From: a virus
DNA length: 48,952 bases
Reading direction: 5' to 3' (one strand)
Virus record (IMG/VR): IMGVR_UViG_3300025151_000058
Span: 1 to 48,952 of that record
Numbering within the stretch: position 1 is the first letter of the stretch; each line of letters opens with the position of its first letter. Below, piece after piece: positions 6,686 through 15,800 of the stretch. The notes beneath the pieces are model-generated. The model was given only the letters and a program-made list of their open reading frames with translations, ran no database searches and was not told the origin of the DNA. A program made the position numbers and the translations under genes.

Positions 6686-8201
6686 CCATCTCTCCGGTGG
6701 TTATGGGTGACGCAACCTCGGCAGATTTTGCTAAGAATGCGGGGATTTTATAGACGCTGACTGTTTCAGTACCTACGCGAAGTTTTGAAGCTTCCCCACC
6801 AATTTCGCGAAGTCTCTGAGCCAGCTTGTGGCGCTTATACTCGAAGAATTTGTTTCGTTGCAAGAAACTTTCGAGATCTCGAAGCCGAAGGTACGTAACC
6901 GAACTGGTTTCGTCCGTCCACGGCTTGCCAAGATGTATCTCGTCACGAGACTGCGCCGTCTGGTGATTGACGCAGAAATCGCGGAGATATTCATAGAAGA
7001 TGCCCCGAGTAGATTCCTCCTCGGCCACCGGAATAACTGCGGCGCTGTTGTCCCGCAACTCCCCTAGCAGAGCGGCAATACGGTTCTCCCAGTTGTTTTT
7101 GGTGGACGACGGCGGCAAGAAGTTTATCTGCTCCATGCAAGCCTTCTGAAAGGCGGGCTGCGATAACAGCCCTTCACTGTCCAACTCAATAGGCACACCG
7201 TTTACGTCCAAGAACCAGACCGGGGGCTGGCTGTCGTACTTCCGAAGATTCGCCATCGCTGCCGATGCCGCCCCGCCGACGCCAAACTTTCGGGTAAGGC
7301 AGGTGGGCCGGTCGCAGTAGGCATTTATCGGTGCGTCGTTGCACCTATAAGCGTAGTCTTTCTTCTTCAACTGGTTGACGACTACGCCCATCTCGTTCAG
7401 TCCGAGTGGCGGGTTTAGGTAGGACATGTTCCACTGCATTAGCTCGGTTTCCCAACTATCGGGGTAAGCTTTTTGCAAGTACACGCCGATGTTAAAAAGG
7501 CCGTTGTTACGGCCACCCTCGGCTATTTTTTGAGGCAGAAGCACCTGAAGGCACGGCGGACCGTCCACCATAAAGTCGTTTTTCTTGGTCACCGACAGGG
7601 CCGCTATTTGCTCCGGAGTTTGAGCCCTGTCCGCGCAAAGTTCTAGAAACTCCTCCAGCGTCGCCGCGCTGCCGTCAACATTGAAGGCGTGTCTCAGGCT
7701 GTCTTCGTGACCGAAATACGGCAGGTTTATCGCGGAGCCCACGTCGCCGCGCTCCACGTTAATTACTTCTTGCTTTGGGAATATCTCGGCCTCACCCAGA
7801 CCCATTGCCGAAGCAATCTTACGCAGCGCCTCTCGCATCTTTGCGGCGGGCATCCAGTCGGTGCAGAAAAGATAGCAGTGAGCGCCGCCGCTCTTACTGC
7901 GGTCTACGATCAGCGGCAGCTTCTTCTCTTCGAAAAAGTCAATCAGCTTCTTGTGGTCTAACGGATACCTGTCGATATCGATGCACCCAAAGCGCACATT
8001 CGAGTCCGCATTCAACAAGAAGATGCCGATGCTTGTTTCCCCATCCAGATGACCGCGGTAGTGACCCTCGGTCAGCGGCTCCCTTTTTGTTTGATATGTT
8101 GCCTCGTTCTTTCCCGAACCATTGACGGCTTTGGGCACCATTTCCAAATACACGGAATCGAGACCCTGAAAGAACGACGCAAATTTCTTTACGTGTTCCA
8201 T
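6669..8201 (-). CDS. Archaeo-eukaryotic-type primase (TOTE/AEP-like) with SSB-like tip
   Basis: A 510-residue protein. The catalytic D75-x-D77 (FGCIDIDRYP) and the SKSGGAHCYLF motif (102-112) are the metal and nucleotide sites of AEP primases. EIFPKQ follows as in the TOTE-associated branch. A Cys cluster further on (YRCNDAPINAYCDRPTC, then RKFG) looks like the zinc element found after many AEP catalytic cores. The C-terminus is MDDIPF, the same tip as the SSB-like protein encoded upstream. The predicted role is synthesis of primers for the family A polymerase. It lies in the operon between SSB-like and helicase genes, behind a possible attenuator at 8212-8237. Confidence 0.85.
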   Translation of the reverse strand: MEHVKKFASFFQGLDSVYLEMVPKAVNGSGKNEATYQTKREPLTEGHYRGHLDGETSIGIFLLNADSNVRFGCIDIDRYPLDHKKLIDFFEEKKLPLIVDRSKSGGAHCYLFCTDWMPAAKMREALRKIASAMGLGEAEIFPKQEVINVERGDVGSAINLPYFGHEDSLRHAFNVDGSAATLEEFLELCADRAQTPEQIAALSVTKKNDFMVDGPPCLQVLLPQKIAEGGRNNGLFNIGVYLQKAYPDSWETELMQWNMSYLNPPLGLNEMGVVVNQLKKKDYAYRCNDAPINAYCDRPTCLTRKFGVGGAASAAMANLRKYDSQPPVWFLDVNGVPIELDSEGLLSQPAFQKACMEQINFLPPSSTKNNWENRIAALLGELRDNSAAVIPVAEEESTRGIFYEYLRDFCVNHQTAQSRDEIHLGKPWTDETSSVTYLRLRDLESFLQRNKFFEYKRHKLAQRLREIGGEASKLRVGTETVSVYKIPAFLAKSAEVASPITTGEMDDIPF

Positions 8202-8211
8202 GGCTATCCTG

Positions 8212-8237
8212 AAAAGGGGCGACCCGAGGGCCGCCCC
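8212..8237 (-). terminator. Attenuator-like hairpin between SSB-like and primase genes
   Basis: Nine-base-pair GC-rich stem with one G-T wobble (8216-8224 with 8229-8237) and a CTCG loop, followed on the minus strand by TTTT only. It lies entirely between the SSB-like stop (8244) and the primase ATG (8201). The short U-tract suggests partial termination, which would give more SSB-like than primase mRNA. Confidence 0.55.
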
Positions 8238-8243
8238 ATATGG

Positions 8244-9023
8244 TTAAAAGGGAATGTCGTCTGACCCCGCGGGGGCTTCACCCTCGTGCTTAACGACTAC
8301 GTCGCCGCTAGACACTGTCTCGGCAAAGTCTTTTGCGCGAGTGAAGAGCGCCTGCGAGTCGATCAGCCCTTCTCGGCTGATTTCCCAGCCGTGCCACGAA
8401 CCCTTGCTGTTCTCTTCCGAGACCGTCTTGAGGTCGTACACGTAAGCGTAACGAGGCGGAGAGAAGACGTTACCGTTTGCCCCCTTCTCCTGCGCTGCGG
8501 CAGCCATGGAGTTCCACTTGCGGGACTTCTTCAACTGCGTTGATTTCATCGCAATCAGTGCAGTCTCGGCAGTGCCGTCATCGTTAACGACCAGAACAAA
8601 ATGCTGGTGCGTTTCTTCGATGTAGTCACCATCGCCGCCGACGACGTAGTCCTTATTATCTTCTGACGACCTCTCGGTCTTGGGCATAGCTTCGCCCGGA
8701 GAGAAGATGTTAAGGGGTGCGCCGGAGCCTTGGCCCCGCGGAGCCCACTGGATAAAGCGCTTCTGAAAAGCACACGAAACAACCCGGATACCGTCTTTGC
8801 CTTTGTAGACCTGCCCGGTTACCGTGTTGTAGATGTCACCCTTTCGGGCATCCTCGCGCTCGTCCAGAATGGGGTCCAGCCCGCTCAGGATTTTGATAAA
8901 CGGAAGAGCAAGATCGTCCTGCGTCAGGTTTTCAAGCCCTGCGCCGGACTGCTCCTCGAACATCGACATGAGATCAGCGGGTGCGACCTCTTGCTTCTTC
9001 TTAGTAGCAACTGCGTTCGCCAT
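8244..9023 (-). CDS. Single-stranded DNA-binding protein-like
   Basis: A 259-residue protein with a beta-rich central region (GIRVVSCAFQKRFIQWAPRG; HFVLVVNDDGTAETALIAM) and an acidic, flexible C-terminus ending DDIPF (255-259). That tip is the signature by which bacterial and phage SSBs recruit partner proteins. It does not look like a canonical OB-fold E. coli SSB and is longer. It resembles divergent phage ssDNA-binding proteins. Its position directly before primase, helicase and polymerase supports this call. Alternative: another replication protein carrying an SSB-type tip. Confidence 0.65.
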   Translation of the reverse strand: MANAVATKKKQEVAPADLMSMFEEQSGAGLENLTQDDLALPFIKILSGLDPILDEREDARKGDIYNTVTGQVYKGKDGIRVVSCAFQKRFIQWAPRGQGSGAPLNIFSPGEAMPKTERSSEDNKDYVVGGDGDYIEETHQHFVLVVNDDGTAETALIAMKSTQLKKSRKWNSMAAAAQEKGANGNVFSPPRYAYVYDLKTVSEENSKGSWHGWEISREGLIDSQALFTRAKDFAETVSSGDVVVKHEGEAPAGSDDIPF

Positions 9024-9025
9024 GG

Positions 9026-9613
9026 TTATTTACCTCCTTTAATGACGGCACGTTGTCCGACCCACGCTCCGAAGAGATCTGTGGGAAATTCATCACCGTT
9101 CTCGACGCGCTCCTTAACGAAAGCCCGTAGTGTCGAGGGGTGAACTTCAGTCTTGGCTTCAGCGACATAGCCTTTTTCTTCAGCCATATCAAAAAACGCC
9201 TGCGCCTTGCTGTCTTCGTTTTGTCCGAAGCTGCATGACACAGTGTTCTTGATAATGTCGCCGTAGCCGTTTTGCCTCAACCACTCGTAGACCTGCGGGC
9301 GGTCGTCTTTCTTCGGTGCGGCAGAATAAGTCTGCTTCACCGAGATTTCGGAACCGTCGTCAAGCTTGAATGATTGAAGTCCGAGTTCTGAAAACAAACC
9401 GGGCATCGCTTCGTCGGTAAGCCGTCGAAGTTCAGCCTTCTGGTCCTTCAGCTTTTGCTCGGTGGCTTCAATTTCCTGTTCTTGAAGCCGGATCTGGCGG
9501 GCGCAATTCGATACGCTAGCCAGTGCGTTTTGCCCTAAGCGTTCAGCGTTTGAAGAAGCTTCCGCTTCATGCTGCTCTTCGAGGGCGTTCAAAATGTCAA
9601 ATTGATCGTTCAC
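9026..9613 (-). CDS. Coiled-coil replication-region protein
   Basis: 195 residues. Starts with GTG at 9611-9613 behind AAAGGAG. Residues about 35-70 form a charged coiled coil (QEQEIEATEQKLKDQKAELRRL), followed by a compact C-terminal domain with YEWLRQNGYGDIIK. The overall shape resembles Gp157-like or other small phage replication/recombination proteins, but no motif decides. First gene of the replication operon, three bases from the SSB-like gene. Confidence 0.6.
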   Translation of the reverse strand: MNDQFDILNALEEQHEAEASSNAERLGQNALASVSNCARQIRLQEQEIEATEQKLKDQKAELRRLTDEAMPGLFSELGLQSFKLDDGSEISVKQTYSAAPKKDDRPQVYEWLRQNGYGDIIKNTVSCSFGQNEDSKAQAFFDMAEEKGYVAEAKTEVHPSTLRAFVKERVENGDEFPTDLFGAWVGQRAVIKGGK

Positions 9614-9641
9614 TTTTTCTCCTTTCGTGTTTCGTGAAGCG

Positions 9642-9657
9642 ACCCCGTTTCCGGGGT
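9642..9657. repeat. Inverted repeat at the divergent promoter
   Basis: ACCCCG-TTTC-CGGGGT. The right arm touches the -35 box of the plus-strand promoter. It could be an operator for the divergent pair or a 5' leader hairpin of the minus-strand operon. Confidence 0.4.
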
Positions 9658-9685
9658 TGACGGGTCTTACCTACTCGCTTAATTT
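9657..9685 (+). promoter_or_regulatory. Promoter of the SNF2-like helicase gene
   Basis: TTGACG (9657-9662), 17 bases, TAATTT (9680-9685). The predicted start is about 15 bases before the ATG at 9708, with AGGA at 9698-9701 as ribosome site. The only promoter seen facing right. Confidence 0.7.
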
Positions 9686-9696
9686 CGCATAGTCAA
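9668..9696 (-). promoter_or_regulatory. Candidate promoter of the replication operon
   Basis: TTGACT (9691-9696), 17 bases, TAGGTA (9668-9673) on the minus strand. It interleaves with the rightward promoter, so polymerases on the two would exclude each other. The -10 match is weak. Position before the first replication gene is the main support. Confidence 0.4.
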
Positions 9697-9707
9697 CAGG
9701 AAAAAGC

Positions 9708-11156
9708 ATGGCCTATAATTTTCAGACAGAACCTTTCGCCCACCAGCTTACGGCTCTCCAAGATTCGTGGGCCGCGGACTATCACGCGCTCTTCATGGAA
9801 ATGGGAACGGGTAAGTCCAAGGTGATTGTCGATACCATGGGCAAGCTTTACGAGTCCGGCAAAATAAATGCGGCGCTGGTCGTAGCACCAAAAGGTGTCT
9901 ATGACAACTGGGTTCAGAAAGAGATCCCGGTTCATCTGCCCGAACGCATCGCTCGAAAGGTTGTGCGCTGGCGTCCCGCTAAGACAAAAGCTTTTGAAGA
10001 AGAGCTTTACGATCTGGTGATGAACCCGTTCGACGGGCTGAAAGTTTTTGTGGTGAACATCGAAGCGTTCAGCACGGGCCGTGGTGCCGAGGCGGCGTAC
10101 GTGTTTCTGGAACAAAACCCGGATAACCTGATGGTCGTAGACGAATCGACCACCATCAAAAACCGCAAGGCCATGCGAACGAAGAACGTCGTCAAGGCTC
10201 GACAGATATCCAAATACCGTCGTATCCTAACCGGCTCACCCATTACAAAAAGCCCGATGGACTTGTTCTCGCAGTGCGATTTTCTGGACCCGGGGGCACT
10301 GGGCATCCGCTCGTACTACGCCTTTCAAAACCGATACGCGCTCGTTCAGCGTCGCCAGATGGGGCACAAGTCTTTTCAGGAAATTGTCGGCTACCGTCGG
10401 TTGGACGAACTGACAGAAAAGCTGGACAGCTTTGCGACCCGGACGCTGAAGGAAGACTGTCTCGACCTGCCGGACAAGCTTTACATTCGTCGTCAGGTTC
10501 CGCTGACCAAGGAGCAGCAAAAGCTCTACGACCAGATGAAAAAGCTGGCGCTCGCTGCGTTGAACGATAAGTCAATAGCCACCACGCAGAGCGTCCTCAC
10601 TCAGATCATGCGGTTACAGCAAATTTGTTGCGGGTTCTTTCAGCCCGACGACAAGCCTATCGAAGACTTAGAAAACGGCAGGCTTCAAGAACTTCTCGAC
10701 GTGTTAGAAGACGCGCAGGGCAAGGTCATTATCTGGGCGACGTTTACGCATAGCCTTCGCAAGATCCGAGATGCGATAGCCGAGGCCCACGGTCCGCGTT
10801 CCGTGGCTACCTATTATGGAGAGACGCCGCAAGACGAAAGACAAGAGATCGTCAATCAGTTTCAGGATCCGGACAGCGAGTTGCGCTTCTTCGTCGGCCA
10901 GCCCCGGACCGGGGGCTACGGGATTACGCTGACGGAAGCGACCACCGTAGTTTACTTCTCTAATAGCTACGACTTGGAGATCCGCCTACAGTCCGAGGAC
11001 CGCGCACATCGGATCGGCCAGAGGAAGCCGGTGACCTATATCGACCTCGTGTCGCCCGGCACTGTGGACGAAAAAATCCTACAGGCGCTAGAAGAGAAAA
11101 ACATACTCGCCGGTCAGGTTCTTGGAGAAGAAGTCAGGGGCTGGCTAAGCGTTTAG
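9708..11156 (+). CDS. SNF2/SWI2-type DEAD-box helicase-translocase
   Basis: A 482-residue two-RecA-domain ATPase: Walker A MGTGKS (32-37), motif II DEST (in place of DEAH), motif III LTGSP, and motif VI QSEDRAHRIGQ, diagnostic for the SNF2 group. Length is about that of the bare motor, without accessory DNA-recognition domains. Such proteins translocate on duplex DNA and can remodel protein-DNA complexes or replication forks. It is the only rightward gene, with its own promoter. Its end overlaps the convergent M15 peptidase gene by 12 bases, with no terminator between them. Confidence 0.9.
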   Translation: MAYNFQTEPFAHQLTALQDSWAADYHALFMEMGTGKSKVIVDTMGKLYESGKINAALVVAPKGVYDNWVQKEIPVHLPERIARKVVRWRPAKTKAFEEELYDLVMNPFDGLKVFVVNIEAFSTGRGAEAAYVFLEQNPDNLMVVDESTTIKNRKAMRTKNVVKARQISKYRRILTGSPITKSPMDLFSQCDFLDPGALGIRSYYAFQNRYALVQRRQMGHKSFQEIVGYRRLDELTEKLDSFATRTLKEDCLDLPDKLYIRRQVPLTKEQQKLYDQMKKLALAALNDKSIATTQSVLTQIMRLQQICCGFFQPDDKPIEDLENGRLQELLDVLEDAQGKVIIWATFTHSLRKIRDAIAEAHGPRSVATYYGETPQDERQEIVNQFQDPDSELRFFVGQPRTGGYGITLTEATTVVYFSNSYDLEIRLQSEDRAHRIGQRKPVTYIDLVSPGTVDEKILQALEEKNILAGQVLGEEVRGWLSV

Positions 11157-11597
11157 GCCCTTGCTGTAGCCGACGCCTTTGACGTAGGTCAAAACCTCGC
11201 CCCGCGTCTTGTCAGCTATGCTGCAATGCACCCAACCAGAGTTTGGATTTCCGGGCATGTAGCATTCCAAGATAAGCTGGTCAAAATCAAGGTTATCTTG
11301 GACCCACTCGGCCAGTTCCAAGTTGTCGATGCCCGGCACTTCGAAGTCTGCCGCCTGCCCTTTTGCGTGTTGAGACTTGCGGCTACTGCCGATTGCTTCG
11401 CAAAGTTCCGGTGACCGGTATCCGGACGACGGTGAGAATGGAATGCCGTAGTGTTCTCTTACGGGCTCCAATATGTCCCGGCAAAGCCGTTCCATGTAAG
11501 CTACCGCGAACGAGTCGGGGGTATTGTCGATGCCCATGCGCGTTGCGGTCTGGCTTTTAACAAGTTCCCGCAACGTGAAGTGTTCTGACAGGTTCAT
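11145..11597 (-). CDS. Peptidase M15 (D-Ala-D-Ala carboxypeptidase-like), probable endolysin
   Basis: 150 residues of the compact M15_3 type: zinc ligands H77 and D84 (SQHAKGQAADF) and H124 (GWVHCS), with the family motif SGYRSPELCEAIGSS preceding. It cleaves peptidoglycan peptide bonds. No signal peptide is seen, consistent with a holin-dependent endolysin. A role in virion entry is also possible, because it follows the ejection-protein genes (TAATG overlap with the 277-aa gene). Confidence 0.85.
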   Translation of the reverse strand: MNLSEHFTLRELVKSQTATRMGIDNTPDSFAVAYMERLCRDILEPVREHYGIPFSPSSGYRSPELCEAIGSSRKSQHAKGQAADFEVPGIDNLELAEWVQDNLDFDQLILECYMPGNPNSGWVHCSIADKTRGEVLTYVKGVGYSKGLNA

Positions 11598-12430
11598 TAT
11601 CTTTTTCCGTAAAGGGAGCCTATACCGCTTTGTAGTCGCACTACGCCGCCTTCAGCCATCTGCGCGTTGAAAGCGTCTTGAGCTTCTTGCTCCGCGGCAA
11701 GATCTGCTTCCGTCATGGTGTTAGTGAAGCTTGAAAAAAGTCCGGTGGGGGCTTCATAGTCAAGGGCACCTGTTTGCTTACCAAGTCCCGTACTAAGGTT
11801 GTTTAGGCCTAACTGATCTGCGGCGGTATTAAGAGCGAAACCAAGACCCGGCACCGCCACGTCCAGTGTTCTTTGAGCGAGAAGAGAAGCTAGGTCAATA
11901 GGACTTAAATCTAGGGCGGAAAGGGCGAGACCTTTTGCGTCGGCGGCGGACATAGTCGGGCCCCGTTGTTCGACGGTGGGAAAGGCTGGATCCTCTACGT
12001 TTAGCGACAAACCCAGCTTGTCTAGTCCAAACTCATCAATGACGCCCATGTCAAACGCGTCTTGAGCGGCGCTGGTAAGACCTGCTTGCTCAGCCGCCTC
12101 CTGTTCAGAAGTCTGAGCGCCTCCAAACGCGGAGAACCCGGCCACTGAAGCGGCTTCCGCTGCCGCGTTGGCCGCCGCTGCATTAGCGGCCATGGCGCTT
12201 GCATCAAACCCGGAGGCATCGGCTGCCGCCGCATCGGCTGCCGCCGCAGATGCCGCCTGATCGGTTGCGGACATGCCCACGTCATATCCGGCTTCTTGGC
12301 CTTCGCCTCCGCCGCCTCCGCCGCCTCCGCCGTCGCCCCCAAAGCACCAACGAAACTTATCCTGCCATTCGCCGTCTACTGCGTGGCGGCTCTTCCGGTA
12401 AGATCTTTCAAGTAGCGTGAGCGAATCCAT
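11597..12430 (-). CDS. Ala/Gly-rich structural-type protein
   Basis: 277 residues. A run of nine Gly near residue 35 is followed by an Ala-rich low-complexity stretch (about 50-100). The C-terminus MAEGGVVRLQSGIGSLYGKR contains an EGGVVR box of a type that recurs in virion proteins of this window (1008-aa and 183-aa proteins). It overlaps the acyltransferase gene by 23 bases. Probably a minor virion component. Function unknown. Confidence 0.6.
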   Translation of the reverse strand: MDSLTLLERSYRKSRHAVDGEWQDKFRWCFGGDGGGGGGGGGEGQEAGYDVGMSATDQAASAAAADAAAADASGFDASAMAANAAAANAAAEAASVAGFSAFGGAQTSEQEAAEQAGLTSAAQDAFDMGVIDEFGLDKLGLSLNVEDPAFPTVEQRGPTMSAADAKGLALSALDLSPIDLASLLAQRTLDVAVPGLGFALNTAADQLGLNNLSTGLGKQTGALDYEAPTGLFSSFTNTMTEADLAAEQEAQDAFNAQMAEGGVVRLQSGIGSLYGKR

Positions 12431-12887
12431 CTTTCTTTCTCTTATCTATTAGCTTGAAGACGCCCGGCGTCCAACGAGCGTGTCCGCCTTTAGCAGGCCG
12501 CCGCCACAAAGCGCCGTCCTTCGGATAAACATACAAGTATTTTTCAGTCAGATCATTCTGAACTTTACGTGCAATCTTTGCGGCGTTCTGGTAGGGCGCG
12601 ATAAAGTCGATGACCCAAAGTGTTCCCTGCTTGTGGTCCGTGGCCCAATCTTCGGGCTGAAGTTTCCGCGTTCCTTTCATGTAGCCCTCGGATGCGACGT
12701 TCGTTAGAAAGGCGTGAGAGTACATCCCCTCTGGCACCCCTACGTCGTTGTAGAAGATAACCAGACGCTCGTTCCTCATCGCCGGAAAGATCAGTCGCTC
12801 AAGATCCTTGATGTAGAAGTCCCGATGCAACTCAGATAGAAGCATCAGGTCAATCACATCACGGAAGGCTTTCCGGTCGCTAAACAT
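12408..12887 (-). CDS. HlyC/RTX-type toxin-activating lysine acyltransferase homologue
   Basis: 159 residues aligning with the whole catalytic core of the HlyC/ApxC family. SELHRDFYIKDLERLIFPAM places the catalytic histidine at H21 (H23 in HlyC). KLQPEDWAT matches the family LTPEEW block, and LWVIDFIAPYQ places the catalytic aspartate at D94 (D92 in HlyC). In RTX systems the enzyme transfers a fatty acyl chain from acyl-ACP to internal lysines of a pore-forming protoxin. Here no RTX toxin is present. The start codon overlaps the stop of the 1472-residue virion-type gene (TGATG), making that protein or its neighbours the likeliest substrate (inference). A C-terminal tail of basic residues extends beyond the core. 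Confidence 0.8.
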   Translation of the reverse strand: MFSDRKAFRDVIDLMLLSELHRDFYIKDLERLIFPAMRNERLVIFYNDVGVPEGMYSHAFLTNVASEGYMKGTRKLQPEDWATDHKQGTLWVIDFIAPYQNAAKIARKVQNDLTEKYLYVYPKDGALWRRPAKGGHARWTPGVFKLIDKRKKDGFAHAT

Positions 12888-15800
12888 CAGCCGATGTTAA
12901 GTATCGAGTCGTTCGGGAACAACGTAGCCAGCCCGGCCCGCTGTTGCGGATTAGCTTGGCCCGTGAGCCGCGAACCGGAAGCCGCCGGTTGTTCTGCGGC
13001 GACGCGCTCTGCAAAAGTCCTAAACTGCGGAACTTGGACCGAGGACTGATCCCCTATGGGAGGCTTTTCTCCTCGGGGGTCAATTATTTCTCTCATTCGT
13101 TCAGAGGGCTCATAGGATTGTCTCTCTCTCACACCCCTTGTCGGCTCCTCTTCTCCTATCCGAATAGCGGTTGTTCTTGGAATGCTTATAACTTGCATCT
13201 GAGCCAATACGGCCAGCAAGTTTTGTACATCTCCTTTTGTTACCACTGCCTTGGGATTGGACCCTTTTTGAGCAAGGGCCAATAGTCGAGCTATTTCTTG
13301 CGGCCTGTCCTGCATAAGGCTAATTAAACCGTCGGACACCTGTCCGGCCCTTGCATTTATGAGAATATTTCTTGCAGTTTGAGCGCCTAGGCCAGTGGCG
13401 GTTATACTACCGCTTCCTCCAAGAAGGCCCCCGGTCGCTCTTGAAATAAGACGGTACGTTCCTCCTCCTACGGCGGAGCCAAACACGGAAACAAGGGCTT
13501 TAACGACGGGGTCAGTTTCGTCCAAGTCAACGCCCGCTAGTTGTTTTGAAATAGAATCATCTAAGGCCTTGTAGCGACTCAAGCTGTTTTTTAAGTTTTG
13601 AGCTTGGTCGGATGTCATTAAATCATTTTGCTTCATCCAATCTACAAGAGAGGGCATGCGGACGCGCTGTCCGGGCCTTGTCGGAGGAGGGTTGAAAAGG
13701 ATGTCGTCTAGTTTAGCAAAACTTCTTGGGCTTTGCTGCCCTGCGGTTCTTGCTGCGTCAAACCCTGAAGCGGACTGCGCGTATCCAATTATTATGCTCT
13801 TCAGGCCCTCTTGGGCGGTCCTTTTCATCTCACCGACGTAGCGCTCAACGTCTTGCGGGTCGAGCGCATCTACATCAACATTTTGTAGGCCAGAAACTTT
13901 TACCTCATCTCGTAAAGCTTTTAAAAGCGCTACAGGGTCTTTTTTTGCCCGTTCCTCAATTTGTTGTATTGGAGCAAGAAGATTGTTGTAGATCGGGCCT
14001 ATTCCCACGGTTGCTTTGTTATTTAAACCATATGCCCTGCTCATAATCACGTTAAAGTCTGCGTCCGGTCCTCCTTTGGACATCGCATACCAAAGATTTT
14101 GAGCCTCAAATTTTTTTGTCTCGTCGGCCACGGTTTTTGGAAAAGAAACAAAATCAGCGCCTGAATCTCTCAAAGAAGTTAATCTCTGTTTTAAATCTGG
14201 AAGGAGATCAAGGCCGTTGTTTTGAGAATTTTCTAAAGCCTTGGTTATCGCGCTAACCTCGGCTCCTTTTAAACCCAGTTTTTTTACTTCATCAGGGTCC
14301 GAAAGATCCATACCTTCCGGATCTACAACATCTCGCTTAACACCCTCTGCTTTTCTATTTGCAACAATGTTGGCTTCAATATCATTTAATATCTGCCTTT
14401 CAAGTGCCGCGGCGCTAGGCACCCCTTTATTAGGTTTTTCTAAGCCGTCCATAATTTCGTCTCTATATTGGCTTAGATCAGGCGCGTCCTGTGCCTCTAA
14501 AGCTCCGGGCCGAAGGCTTGGAGTTTCTATCGGATCAAAACTAAAACGAACTGCTCTTTGAATGTCTTCTATTCGAGAATGCAGAGGCTTTCCGAAAGTC
14601 TCCATTTTGTCTCTTAAAACTTCAACAGATTGATCTGCACCTTGAGATGTCCGCTTTGCCATTTCTTTAAAGACGCCGTCATTAAAGACGTTCTGTCTCG
14701 CCCTGTAGTAGGCGTTGGCCGACATTCTTTTAGCAATAAACTCCGCCGCTTCAGCAGCAGGAACATCCCTAACTACTTCTTCGTCAAGTAACTGTTTTTC
14801 GAAAAACTCAGACATCTCAAGAGCCATTCTTCGGTCGTCTCTATCCACGTCCGGCTTTCTGGCAAAGGCCAAAAGTCTTTTACGGATGTCTCGTAAATCA
14901 TCTATTCCAAAACCGTTGTCTGGCCCCACTGTTGCGCTTGCCGCGTCGCGAGCGCGTTCCGTTGCCGCAGCTTTTTCAAGAAGCAGGTCTCTTTGTGCCT
15001 CTAACAAAGCTTTGGTTCGGTTAGCTACCGGACCTTTTGCTCCGTACCTTCCCCCATAGTTACTACTAATAAAATCATTGAGTTGTTGAAGAGAGGCATC
15101 TGCGCCATAGTTTTTGTAATAGCGATCAAAACTTTTTTTGTATTGCTCTATAGAAGCTTCGCCAGATTTATCTAAGAGGTCGTCGAACTTTTTAGTTGCT
15201 TTTTGAAGCTGGGCATCGTTTTTCAAAAGAGTTTCAAGTGAGGGGACGCCTTGCTTAAAGGCCGCGTGATTTGCTTTTATTTCCTCCACAGTATCAATGG
15301 CGACACGAAGTTCCTGTGGAAGAAGACCCCTAACTTTTGGGCCTGTCGGTAGGCCGTCTATTTCATCCAAAGCTCTAACTATCTGGGGAGCTTCGTCTGC
15401 GTTAAAAAGTATCTTATGGCTTGGGAAACCACTGTAAAGCTTTCCAGCGGTTTCTCTGGTGGCTTCTATAACGGGGTCTAAAGCTCGGTATAAAGCCGCC
15501 GCTGCGTCATCCGCGCCCATGTTCTCGCCGAGAACATTTTGGTATGCAGCAAAAACTTTTCCTGCTCTTTCAGTAAGGGTGGTTTGAATAGAGGCTTCAT
15601 AAACATTCCTTGACAGATCTGAGGCGATTAAATAACCGTCTTCTGTGCCTGAAAGAAGCGCAAGTTCCACGACATCAGCTAAGCTATCAACTGACTCATC
15701 GTTCTTTTCTGTTAAAGCCTGACCAACTCGGGAAGCCACATCTTCTTTGGCCTGCTTTCCCTGCTCGTCAAAAACTTGTCCTGAACGACGAAGCATTTGT

